A DNA stretch of 22,275 nucleotides from Myxococcota bacterium. Its GTDB lineage: Bacteria > Myxococcota > Polyangia > GCA-2747355 > JAKLHH01. The position numbers and the translations under genes are program-made. The stretch spans positions 1-22,275 of the forward strand of contig JAKLHH010000012.1 of the NCBI GenBank assembly GCA_022710245.1, in the 5' to 3' direction. Below are positions 11,780 to 18,501 of this stretch, in pieces. The notes beneath the pieces were generated by a model. That model had not been told where the DNA came from. It did not search any database and worked only from the letters and a program-made list of their open reading frames with translations. How positions within the stretch are numbered: position 1 is the first letter of the stretch; each line of letters opens with the position of its first letter.

Positions 11780-11796
11780 GGTGCGTCCCGCTCTCC

Positions 11797-11833
11797 TGCC
11801 GGCCTCACGCCGCGCGCTCTTGCCGGCCTCACG
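11797..11833. repeat. 13-bp direct repeat spanning a stop codon
   Basis: TGCCGGCCTCACG occurs at 11797-11809 and 11821-11833, a 24-bp period. The second copy spans the stop codon of the radical SAM gene at 11829, and the first lies in the 49-bp gap. A local duplication of the gene's 3' end explains this simply. Confidence 0.6.
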
Positions 11834-13160
11834 ACCGGGCGATGCCCTCGATGGCGCTCGCCAGGCGCTCGTACCAGGGGGGCGGATCGCCCGGCCGCGC
11901 CGGCTGACGCCGCCGGTAGGCGCGCCGGTAGAGCTCGGCGAGCTGGTGGTAGAACTCCTCGGGCGGCAGCGCCGTCGGCAGCACGCTGCGGAAGCCGTCG
12001 AAGTCCTCCCAGCTGCGGTCGCCGATCAGGTGCCGGTGCTGCTCGAAGAGCGGCGTCCCCGGCGAGGGCGTCAGGGTGGTGAAGATCGGCTGGTCGATCT
12101 CCAGCTCGTCGACCTGCTCGCCGAGGCGCTCGAAGTCCTCCACCCGGTGCTCCTGGCGGACGATGAGGTAGCCGACGACCCCGATGCCCATGCCGCGGAG
12201 GAGGCGCACCGCCTCGCGGTTCTCGGCCGCCGTGGCGCGCTTCTCGAAGTCGCGCAGCTCGTCGTCGCTGAAGGACTCGAGGCCGATCAGCAGGTAGCGG
12301 AGCCCCGCGCCCGCCCAGCGCTCGAAGTGCGCCGGTGAGCGCACCACGGACTCGGCGCGCACGAAGGCCTTCAGCACGCGCCCCGGCGCCTGCTCGATCA
12401 GGAGCTCGCGCAGCCGCTCCATGCGCGGCAGGCTGGCGAAGGAGTCGTCGTCGACGAGGTCGACGCTCCGCTCGGGCCGCGCCGCGATCTCCTCGGCGAT
12501 CTTCTCCGGGCTCCGCGTGCGGTAGAGGCCGCCGTGGACCCGCCAGACGGAGCAGAAGGTGCAGCGCCGGCTGCAGCCGCGCGAGGAGACCAGCGAGAGC
12601 GTGTGCCCGAGGCCGACGCGCGCGTAGGCGTCGCGGTCCCCGGCGGTGAGCTCGCGGGCCGGCGGCGCGTAGGCGTCGAGCGGCCCCAGCTCGCGGTCCG
12701 GGTTCGCGTGCCAGCCGCCACCGTCGCGGTAGCTGAGCCCCGCCACCCCCGCCAGGCTCTCGCCGCGCTCGAGGTGGGTGATCAGCGCGGCGAAGGTGGG
12801 CTCGCCCTCGCCGCGGACGATGACGTCCACCTCGTCGCGCTGGCAGTCCTCGGGGAGCAGCGTCGGGTGCACGCCGCCGATCACGGTGGTGATGCCGGGG
12901 TCGTGCTGCCGCGCCTCGCGCAGCACCGCGAGCGCCTGCGGCAGCCCCGCGGTGACCGCGCTGACGCCCACCACCCGCGGCGTGTGCTCGGCGAGCGCCG
13001 CTGCCAGCGATCCGCCGAGGCGCAGGTCCAGGATGCGCACCTCGTGCCTCGGCACCGCGGCGGCCACGTACTCGAGGCCGAGCGGCTCGGCGACCCCGAG
13101 CGCGGCGATGCAGGAGTTCCGCTGACTGAAGGGCGGCTGCACGAGGAGGATCCGCATCAC
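11829..13160 (-). CDS. Cobalamin-binding-type radical SAM protein (443 aa), BchE/HpnR-like architecture
   Basis: The N-terminal B12-binding-like domain (about 3-135) has EPLGLEYVAAAV, GGVHPT (95-100) and VRGEGEPTF. Where DxHxxG would lie it reads D45-L-R47-L-G-G50, so the lower-ligand His is replaced by Arg. The radical SAM motif is C196-SRR-C200-TF-C203, continuing FCSVWR and YRTRSPEKI, a pattern common in BchE-like and hopanoid or lipid-associated radical SAM proteins. The barrel extends to about 370, with LIGLESFSD. The resemblance to the hopanoid C-3 methylase HpnR is only architectural and is not claimed as identity. GTG (13160) and ATG (13157) are adjacent starts; GGAG lies 6 or 9 nt upstream, so the choice is open. 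Its 5' region is the 18-bp tandem repeat array. Confidence 0.87.
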   Translation of the reverse strand: MMRILLVQPPFSQRNSCIAALGVAEPLGLEYVAAAVPRHEVRILDLRLGGSLAAALAEHTPRVVGVSAVTAGLPQALAVLREARQHDPGITTVIGGVHPTLLPEDCQRDEVDVIVRGEGEPTFAALITHLERGESLAGVAGLSYRDGGGWHANPDRELGPLDAYAPPARELTAGDRDAYARVGLGHTLSLVSSRGCSRRCTFCSVWRVHGGLYRTRSPEKIAEEIAARPERSVDLVDDDSFASLPRMERLRELLIEQAPGRVLKAFVRAESVVRSPAHFERWAGAGLRYLLIGLESFSDDELRDFEKRATAAENREAVRLLRGMGIGVVGYLIVRQEHRVEDFERLGEQVDELEIDQPIFTTLTPSPGTPLFEQHRHLIGDRSWEDFDGFRSVLPTALPPEEFYHQLAELYRRAYRRRQPARPGDPPPWYERLASAIEGIARS

Positions 13161-13174
13161 CCGTCGCTCCGCTT

Positions 13175-13272
13175 CATCGCTGTGATCGCATGCATCGCTG
13201 TGATCGCATGCATCGCTGTGATCACATGCATCGCTGTGATCACATGCATCGCTGTGATCACATGCATCGCTG
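13175..13272. repeat. Five-copy 18-bp tandem repeat containing TGTGATCRCA
   Basis: The units are 13175-13192, 13193-13210, 13211-13228, 13229-13246 and 13247-13264, with a partial sixth at 13265-13272. Copies 1-2 read CATCGCTGTGATCGCATG; copies 3-5 read CATCGCTGTGATCACATG. Copies 3-5 therefore each hold the perfect palindrome TGTGATCACA. The array ends 15 bp before the 443-aa radical SAM gene (minus strand), in its leader or promoter. More degenerate CATCGCT pieces continue to 13310, into the 3' end of the PilZ gene. It has no spacers of varying sequence, so it is not CRISPR. Confidence 0.92.
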
Positions 13273-13302
13273 GGCCGCCCGCTCGCACATCGCTCTCATC
13301 GC

Positions 13303-15354
13303 TCATCGCTGGGCCCAGAGCTCGTTGAGGTAGGCGACCCAGCGCGCGAGCACGCTGGAGGGCGCCATCGCCCGGATCAGCTCCACCCGGAAGGCGGCGT
13401 GCGCGGTGGGCGGCGCGGCGTCCTTCTCCCCCGCCAGGCAGAGGAACGACTCCACCCCGATCTCGCGGAAGTAGACCACGGCGGTCTCGAAGAGCGCCGC
13501 GGCCACCGCCTCGGCTCGCCGCGCCGACGGCAGCACCACCAGCCGGCAGGTGTCGTAGAGGGAGAAGATGTTGACGCCCGGGCTCGCGTGCTCGAGGAGC
13601 GCGTAGCCGCGCACGCGGCCGGGCGCTCCGGCGACGAAGACCTGGCGCTCGCGGCCGACCGCGCCGCTGCCGTCGGCGCCGAGCTCGCGGACGCGCAGCC
13701 GCTCCGGGGTCAGGTCGCAGGCACGGCAGGGGAAGGCGCCGTCGCGCTCCTCGAGGTCAGCGGCGATCAGCGCGAGGTCGTCGTCGCCGGCGACGCGCAC
13801 CTGCAGCGCGGGCGGCAGCGCCGGGAGCTGCGCCGGGCGGAACTCCCAGGCGCAGACGCGGCGCACGTCCTGCTCGAGCTCGCCCTCGCAGGCCTTGAGC
13901 TGGTCCACCCAGACCGACTGGTTGAAGCTCTTCTCCGCGTTGAAGTAGGCGACGAGGTTTCCCTCGGGGTGGCTCGCGGCGAGCCACTGGAAGGCCGAGC
14001 GCGGGACCAGGTCGGCGAGCACGGCGAGCTTGCGCGCCGCCGGCAGCGCGCGGTCGACGGCCATGTGGTGGACGAGCCAGGTGCTCCCGTAGACGCGCGT
14101 GGTGCAGACGGTGCCCGTGGCGACGCCGCGCGAGCGGTGCAGCCAGAAGCGCGCGCTCGTGCGGGTGCGCAGCAGCCGGCGCCAGGTGCTGAGGAAGGGC
14201 TCGCGCATGGCGCGGATCTGCTCGGGCGGCTTCTCCTCGAGGTAGCCCGAGCGATCGAAGACGTCCCAGGCGTCCTCCAGGGTGAACGGGGTCGCCTCCT
14301 CGACCTCGGGGTTCATCCGCGCCAGCACCTCCTCGACCCAGCGCTCGCGCGCGCCGGGTGCCCACTCGCGGATCTCCACGCCGCAGCGGTGACCACCGCC
14401 CGGGAGCTCGTCGGTGTGGCGGACGACGCAGCGGCAGGGCAGGGCGCGCCCGTCGGCGAGGCGCAGGAGGGCGGCGTCGAGGACGCTCCCGCAGACGAGC
14501 AGGTCCTCCTCCACGTCGAGGTCGAAGCTGAGCCCGCCGAGGCCCACCTCGCGCGCGAGCTTGCGCACGACCTTGCCCGGCAGCAGCGGGTGGAGGAGCT
14601 CGAGGCCCACCGGCCGCTCCGGCGCCGCGGGCGCGCGGCCGAGGCGACGGCGCGCCGACTCGAGGAGCTGGTCGGGCAGCGCGAACACCGCCTGCTCGCC
14701 GCCGCCGAGCAGCCGCGACGGCAGCACGTAGAGGTTGGTGAAGGACGAGGTCGCGAGCTGGCAGGCGCTCCCCACGCCGACGGAGAGCGGCGCGTCCAGC
14801 GTGAGGCAGCCGCGCAGCCGAGCGCGATCGACGCCGAGCGGCAGCAGCCGCCCGGCGGGCCGGCCAGCGGCGTCGAAGACGCGGAGCTCGCGGCGCCGCC
14901 GGCAGAGGTGCACGAGGAGCTGGCGAACGCGCTGCGGGTCGCGGTGCAGCGTGCAGGCGCGCGGGTCGACGAGCCGGAGCTCTCCCTGCGAGTGGCGCTC
15001 GACGAGGTAGCGGCAGACCGCGCGCAGGAGCTCCTCGCCGGCGCCGCGGAAGCGCACCCCGACCAGGCTCGCGCCCTCGCCCGGGTCGCTCGTGTGGACC
15101 AGCTCCACCTCGCACTCGCCGAGCGGCTGCTCCCCACGGGCGAGCTCCAGCCCGGCGCGGCTCGCGCGCAGCGTGCCCGCCCGCACCACGAGGAGCCCCG
15201 CGCCGCCGAGGCTGAGGTCGGCGATCTGCACCTCGAGCCCGCGCGGCGTCGCCAGCCGTCCGCTGAGCGCGTCCTCGATCGGGAAGCGCTGCTGGCCCCT
15301 CAGGTCGATCCCGAGAAAGACGGAGGGCGTCCTGCGCAGCGGGTGGACACCCAT
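13303..15354 (-). CDS. PilZ-domain protein, candidate c-di-GMP receptor
   Basis: A 683-aa protein. The N-terminal PilZ domain (about 18-120) has both canonical c-di-GMP-binding motifs: RxxxR as R19-GQQ-R23, and DxSxxG as D46-L-S48-L-G-G51. A second PilZ-like segment in the middle (about 250-330, with GLGGLSFDLD) has lost clear forms of these motifs and may be structural. The C-terminal 330 residues carry no family I can name with confidence; the late GYALLEHASPG stretch weakly resembles a GNAT acyltransferase fold. No TM segment or signal peptide is seen. The ATG at 15354 overlaps the stop of the upstream response regulator by one base (TGATG), so the two are translationally coupled. The output is unknown; c-di-GMP control of the adjacent radical SAM and kinase genes or products is inference. 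Confidence 0.78.
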   Translation of the reverse strand: MGVHPLRRTPSVFLGIDLRGQQRFPIEDALSGRLATPRGLEVQIADLSLGGAGLLVVRAGTLRASRAGLELARGEQPLGECEVELVHTSDPGEGASLVGVRFRGAGEELLRAVCRYLVERHSQGELRLVDPRACTLHRDPQRVRQLLVHLCRRRRELRVFDAAGRPAGRLLPLGVDRARLRGCLTLDAPLSVGVGSACQLATSSFTNLYVLPSRLLGGGEQAVFALPDQLLESARRRLGRAPAAPERPVGLELLHPLLPGKVVRKLAREVGLGGLSFDLDVEEDLLVCGSVLDAALLRLADGRALPCRCVVRHTDELPGGGHRCGVEIREWAPGARERWVEEVLARMNPEVEEATPFTLEDAWDVFDRSGYLEEKPPEQIRAMREPFLSTWRRLLRTRTSARFWLHRSRGVATGTVCTTRVYGSTWLVHHMAVDRALPAARKLAVLADLVPRSAFQWLAASHPEGNLVAYFNAEKSFNQSVWVDQLKACEGELEQDVRRVCAWEFRPAQLPALPPALQVRVAGDDDLALIAADLEERDGAFPCRACDLTPERLRVRELGADGSGAVGRERQVFVAGAPGRVRGYALLEHASPGVNIFSLYDTCRLVVLPSARRAEAVAAALFETAVVYFREIGVESFLCLAGEKDAAPPTAHAAFRVELIRAMAPSSVLARWVAYLNELWAQR

Positions 15355-16151
15355 CAGCCCGCCCCGGTCTGCAGCCCCCCCGCCTCACCCGCAGCCAGGA
15401 TCTCGGCGACTCGCTGGGCGCTCACCGGCTTGATCCAGTAGTCCGCGGCGCCGTAGTTCAGGATGCGCGACCGATCCTCCTCGGAAGGGAACGCTGTGAT
15501 GGCGACGATCTTCATCTCTGCCAGGCGCGCCATCTTGCGCAGGCGGCGGCAGACCTCGAAGCCGTCGATCGCCTCCATGTGCACGTCGAGCAGCACCAGG
15601 TCGGGCAGCAGCGCGCCGATCATGACCAGCGCCTCGATCCCGTCGGTGCACCCCTCCACCTCGAGGCGCGGGTCGTGCTGGAGGATCGCGCGCTTGATGG
15701 CGCTGATCGCCAGCGGATCGTCGTCGACGATGAAGACGCGCCGCGCGGTGGTGCCGAGCGCGAGCTCGGCGGGCATCGGCATCTGGTGCTCGGTGAGAAA
15801 CTGGCGCAGGTCGCGCACGGTCACGCGGCGGTGGCCGCCCGGCGTGCGCGTCGCGGGGAGCAGCCCCTGGTTGATCCAGGAGACCACGGTGGAGGGGCTG
15901 ACCTGGGCCAGGCGGCTGATCTGGTGCGATGAGAGCTGGGTCTCCTCCGGAGCTGTAGCGATATAGCTAATACTGCTTTTGCAGAATCTGGTGCCAGACT
16001 GGATCAGTCCTTCAAGGTCACCAGATGCCTGGAGTTTGTCTAGACGGCCGACGTTAGCGATGACTCGCTGCATCGTTCGGCCGTCCTTCCACTGGTTTTC
16101 TACCAACTGCAGGTAGGTTCTGCCACTCGCCTGCTTCGTGCGAAAAAACAA
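15354..16151 (-). CDS. Chimeric gene: IS1634-type transposase N-terminus fused to an HTH-REC regulator
   Basis: A 265-aa product if the TTG at 16151 is used. It is preceded by AAGGGA, 9 nt upstream, and matches where IS1634 transposases normally begin. A GTG at 16259 gives a 301-aa alternative. Residues 1 to about 55 (FFRTKQASGRTYLQLVEN, then VIANVGRLDKL and LIQSGTRF) are an IS1634-family transposase N-terminus without its DDE catalytic region. From about residue 75 an excisionase/MerR-type helix-turn-helix starts (LSSHQISRLAQVSPSTV, then TPGGHRR), followed by a receiver domain (about 138-255) with acidic residues in VDDDP, phospho-Asp in LLDVHM, and a Lys in WIKPV. The regulator has no ATG/GTG/TTG of its own near the junction. 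The insertion probably removed its start and supplied expression signals. It overlaps the PilZ start by one base. Confidence 0.75.
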   Translation of the reverse strand: MFFRTKQASGRTYLQLVENQWKDGRTMQRVIANVGRLDKLQASGDLEGLIQSGTRFCKSSISYIATAPEETQLSSHQISRLAQVSPSTVVSWINQGLLPATRTPGGHRRVTVRDLRQFLTEHQMPMPAELALGTTARRVFIVDDDPLAISAIKRAILQHDPRLEVEGCTDGIEALVMIGALLPDLVLLDVHMEAIDGFEVCRRLRKMARLAEMKIVAITAFPSEEDRSRILNYGAADYWIKPVSAQRVAEILAAGEAGGLQTGAG

Positions 16152-16262
16152 GGCGGTCTGTCCCTTGGCATTAGATATTTGCAGAAAAGCCGTTTCGGTG
16201 TCAATGGATTTCTTCACCGCGTGGCACCAGGAACGCGTTTTTCCACCAGGGCCTGGCACCAG
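15988..16262 (-). mobile_element. Remnant or miniature derivative of an IS1634-type element
   Basis: A stretch of about 275 bp, visibly lower in GC than its surroundings, encodes only the first 55 or so residues of an IS1634 transposase. It is bracketed by the inverted repeat CTGGTGCCAG (15988-15997) and CTGGCACCAG (16253-16262), with a near copy GTGGCACCAG at 16221-16230. No target-site duplication was identified. It could be a truncated IS whose rest was deleted, or a non-autonomous derivative keeping both ends. The boundary assignment rests on the short inverted repeat and the composition change. Confidence 0.5.
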
Positions 16263-16270
16263 GCGAGTCG

Positions 16271-16317
16271 ATTTGCCCTGCTCGCCTCCTGCGGAGGCTC
16301 CGCGATGAAGGGCAAAT
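16271..16317. repeat. Long imperfect hairpin beside the IS remnant
   Basis: ATTTGCCCT (16271-16279) pairs perfectly with AGGGCAAAT (16309-16317). Inside lies a second stem, GCCTC-CTGCG-GAGGC. The structure is 8 bp outside the IS-remnant inverted repeat. It could be a terminator for leftward transcription from the 252-aa gene, a REP/MITE-like element, or part of the mobile element. Confidence 0.55.
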
Positions 16318-16514
16318 TCTGGTAGCCTGAATCGAGAGTTGCGAGCGGGGAGCGCGCTGCAGGGAGGACGATTTGCCTGGACCTACCGCGGCCCACCCCG
16401 ACCTTCCTGCCCCGGTTCAGGCTCCGATTGGAGGCTGCGGTCGCCGATCTGCCACCTGCCGGTTCCGGAACCTCTACACGCCGGTTCCTCACCACACCGG
16501 GACGACTCGAGCGG

Positions 16515-16668
16515 TTGACGATCGCAGCCGGGATGCTGCGACGAACGGACCTCGCGGTCGCTGTGCCCCTCCGGGATGCTCGCGGGAGCGCACTCGCAAT
16601 TTACGATCGCAGTCGGGATGCTGCGGCGACGGCGCTCGAGGTTGACGATCGCAGCCGGGATGCTGCGA
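16515..16668. repeat. Four 42-43-bp repeats with GCAGC/GCTGC hairpins
   Basis: A 27-bp core, TTGACGATCGCAGCCGGGATGCTGCGA or a close variant, occurs at 16515-16541, 16600-16626 and 16642-16668. A degenerate copy sharing CCGGGATGCT lies at 16571-16580. The shared block recurs every 42-43 bp. Each good copy contains GCAGC-CGGGAT-GCTGC, a potential hairpin, and the palindrome CGATCG. It lies between the IS remnant and the stop of the 252-aa gene, in a 449-bp stretch (16263-16711) with no supported gene. Confidence 0.75.
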
Positions 16669-16711
16669 GAGGCGGCTCCAGAGCTGGGGGCGGCTGTTGG
16701 GGATGGTCGCG

Positions 16712-17470
16712 CTACGCCTGCGCGGCGCCGTGGCGGCGGATGCGGCGGGACTGGAGCGGCGGCACGTGATCCTCGGCCTCCTCGCCCCAGAACCAGACAG
16801 CGGCGCGCCAGATGTGGTCGTGGCGCTGGTTGAGGAGTGTCCAGAAGCGGTCGCGGATGTCGGCGAGGCGGGCCGCCTCGTCGGGCGTCTTCGCGGGGGG
16901 CTTGGCGCTCGCCGGCTTGAGCACGCGGTACAGCACGCTCGCGTTCTCCTCGGCGACCTTCAACATGTCGTCGGTGATGGCGCACTTGCCCTTGACACCC
17001 ACGGCGTGGTTGCGGAAGAGCTCGACCAGGTTGATGGTGTCCTCGACCGCGTCGAGCGCGCCGCGGCCGCGAAGGATCTTCTCGACGGTCTCGCGCGGCA
17101 GCAGGTCGAGCGTCGCGGCCGCGGTCGCCTGAGTCAGGAGCACCTCGCGCTGCTTGTAGACAGCGCGGAGCCGCTCCTGGGTGTCCTGCTTCTCCTTCAC
17201 GGTGGTGGTGAGCTGAGCGTCAGCGAAGCGGAGCGCTTGGCAGAGCTGCGGGATCTCCTCGACGTCGGACCAGCGCATCGGCGGCTGGACCTCGACGGGG
17301 AGCTCGGCCTTGCGCTTGAGGAGCTCCGCGGCGCCCTTCTCCGCATTATGGGTCACGAGCTGGATCTCCGCGCGGCACGGCTTGACTGAATCCGCGGGAA
17401 TACCCATTGCGACGGCGAGGAAGGCATCGTAGGCGGGCTTGAGTTGGATGACATCCGGGGTGGTCGGCAT
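16712..17470 (-). CDS. Unrecognised 252-aa protein
   Basis: I do not recognise the family. The protein is soluble-looking, with no signal peptide or TM segment. It is helix-rich and charged, with a likely coiled or helical-bundle section around residues 80-140 (KEKQDTQERLRAVYKQREVLLTQATAAATL). An Ala/Pro/Lys-rich hinge (about 185-200) separates a C-terminal part with many Trp and His residues (RFWTLLNQRHDHIWRAAVWFWGEE) and a basic tail. Codon use and the strong AGGAGG site at 17480-17485, 9 nt before the ATG at 17470, support a real gene. It is transcribed divergently from the lipoprotein genes across a 402-bp region, and its 3' side meets the 42-bp repeats. No function can be assigned. Confidence 0.7.
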   Translation of the reverse strand: MPTTPDVIQLKPAYDAFLAVAMGIPADSVKPCRAEIQLVTHNAEKGAAELLKRKAELPVEVQPPMRWSDVEEIPQLCQALRFADAQLTTTVKEKQDTQERLRAVYKQREVLLTQATAAATLDLLPRETVEKILRGRGALDAVEDTINLVELFRNHAVGVKGKCAITDDMLKVAEENASVLYRVLKPASAKPPAKTPDEAARLADIRDRFWTLLNQRHDHIWRAAVWFWGEEAEDHVPPLQSRRIRRHGAAQA

Positions 17471-17629
17471 AGAGGTCTACCTCCTCTCCTCTGAACAACG
17501 CTGACGTGAGTACAACGGGGAATGGACCCCGAGTGAGCCCGCACGTTAGCTGAGCTGGCGCGAGACAGGCAAGCGAAAACCGACCGTGCGACGAAGAAGA
17601 ACTCACAGTCACTTGGTGAGGTTCGTTAT

Positions 17630-17680
17630 ACCAAGGGTCGCAATACTTAGGGTCGCAATACTTAACGCTTTCCCCTTGGT
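17630..17680. promoter_or_regulatory. Hairpin enclosing two 16-bp direct repeats
   Basis: ACCAAGGG (17630-17637) and CCCTTGGT (17673-17680) are an exact 8-bp inverted repeat. Between and partly inside its arms, AGGGTCGCAATACTTA occurs twice (17634-17649 and 17649-17664, period 15 bp). The placement in a divergent promoter region suits an operator or attenuator. It could equally be a leftover mobile-element end. Confidence 0.45.
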
Positions 17681-17859
17681 GGGGACGATGTCTGGTTCTT
17701 GGCCGCCCTCGGAAGATGAAAGGTAATACCTGTGAGGCAGCCCACCCTGAGGTGCACATCTGTGTCCTTGCGCCATTCGACATGTCCAGGTAGTTTCGGA
17801 CAAAAGGGGCGGCATGTTCGCGTGGGTGCTCCGCGCGAACTCTCACGCCACAGACAAGT

Positions 17860-17865
17860 AGGAGG
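17860..17865 (+). promoter_or_regulatory. Ribosome binding site fixing the GTG start of lipoprotein 1
   Basis: AGGAGG lies 7 nt before the GTG at 17873. It rules out the longer reading from 17732, whose extra 47 residues would bury the signal peptide. Confidence 0.75.
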
Positions 17866-17872
17866 TAGGGAC

Positions 17873-18415
17873 GTGCGCGGACATGTGCTTGCAATTGTGG
17901 TGAGTTGTGCGTTGTCAGCATGTACAGGGGAGGACTATCGAGTGGGGGAGTACGTAGGGGCCATTAGTCCCGGAGATGAATTCCCCGGGACCGTCTTCAA
18001 GTACTTTGTTGGGGACGTAGGTCGTTGCATGGCCTCGAGCGACGGTCTGGCTACAGAGAAGAGAGTAGTCATGAGCAGCGATTGTCCCGTCAGCGGCTAT
18101 CCGTACCTCGCTCGAAAGACCTGGACCCTCATCGCTGTAACGGCATACCGCGGGAATGACTTCTGGTACAAGATTCGCAACGACTCAAGCAACTACTGCT
18201 TGAAGTGGATTTCGGGTGATTACTATAAGGAGGCGTCGTGTGGCACGGGCTACGAGTACCAGTTCAGGTTCAGTCCTTGGGATGACTCAAGTCCAAGGAT
18301 CATTCCGCGATCGCAGTCTGGCTACTTCGTGAAGCCCGAGCTAACAAACTTCACTCTCGTGGAGACGGTTGACCAATATGCGAGTAACCTGTACTGGAGT
18401 TGGTACAGCATGTAG
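17873..18415 (+). CDS. Lipoprotein, possibly ricin-type beta-trefoil
   Basis: A 180-aa predicted lipoprotein. A short signal peptide ends in the lipobox L14-S15-A16-C17, so the mature protein would be lipidated at C17. The remainder is rich in Trp, Tyr and Ser. Four cysteines (52, 71, 109, 123) are spaced as two likely disulfides. The arrangement RCMASSD, then a WTLI segment, then YKIRNDSSNYCLKW loosely resembles ricin-B (beta-trefoil) carbohydrate-binding repeats; this is a weak fold guess. The GTG start is fixed by AGGAGG at 17860-17865. Base composition is clearly less GC-rich than the enzymes in this window, which suggests recent acquisition or relaxed selection. It is followed by two further lipoprotein genes in the same direction. 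Confidence 0.75.
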   Translation: MRGHVLAIVVSCALSACTGEDYRVGEYVGAISPGDEFPGTVFKYFVGDVGRCMASSDGLATEKRVVMSSDCPVSGYPYLARKTWTLIAVTAYRGNDFWYKIRNDSSNYCLKWISGDYYKEASCGTGYEYQFRFSPWDDSSPRIIPRSQSGYFVKPELTNFTLVETVDQYASNLYWSWYSM

Positions 18416-18501
18416 TGAGAGACGTCGCGCCCGTCCGTCGAAAGCAGTCCAATGGAGAACACGGCTTGCGGGGCGCTGGCATGCGGTGTAGCTTCTCGTC
18501 T

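Larger units (their letters stand above)
17471..17872. other. Divergent intergenic region with a hairpin
   Basis: About 400 bp between the 252-aa gene (minus) and the first lipoprotein gene (plus), lower in GC than the core genes. It should hold both promoters, but I see no convincing sigma70 pair. The frames open here are shadows without homology. The main structure is the hairpin at 17630-17680. Confidence 0.5.

Noticed and set aside
13175..13272. CRISPR array
   Set aside because: The 18-bp units are directly abutting with no unique spacers, and no cas genes are present.
13399..15441. Plus-strand 680-codon frame opposite the PilZ gene
   Set aside because: The composition is that of an antisense shadow; the minus strand has the PilZ motifs and coupled starts.
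17346..17921. Minus-strand 191-codon frame across the divergent region
   Set aside because: It has no homology, crosses the hairpin and overlaps both supported genes' start regions.
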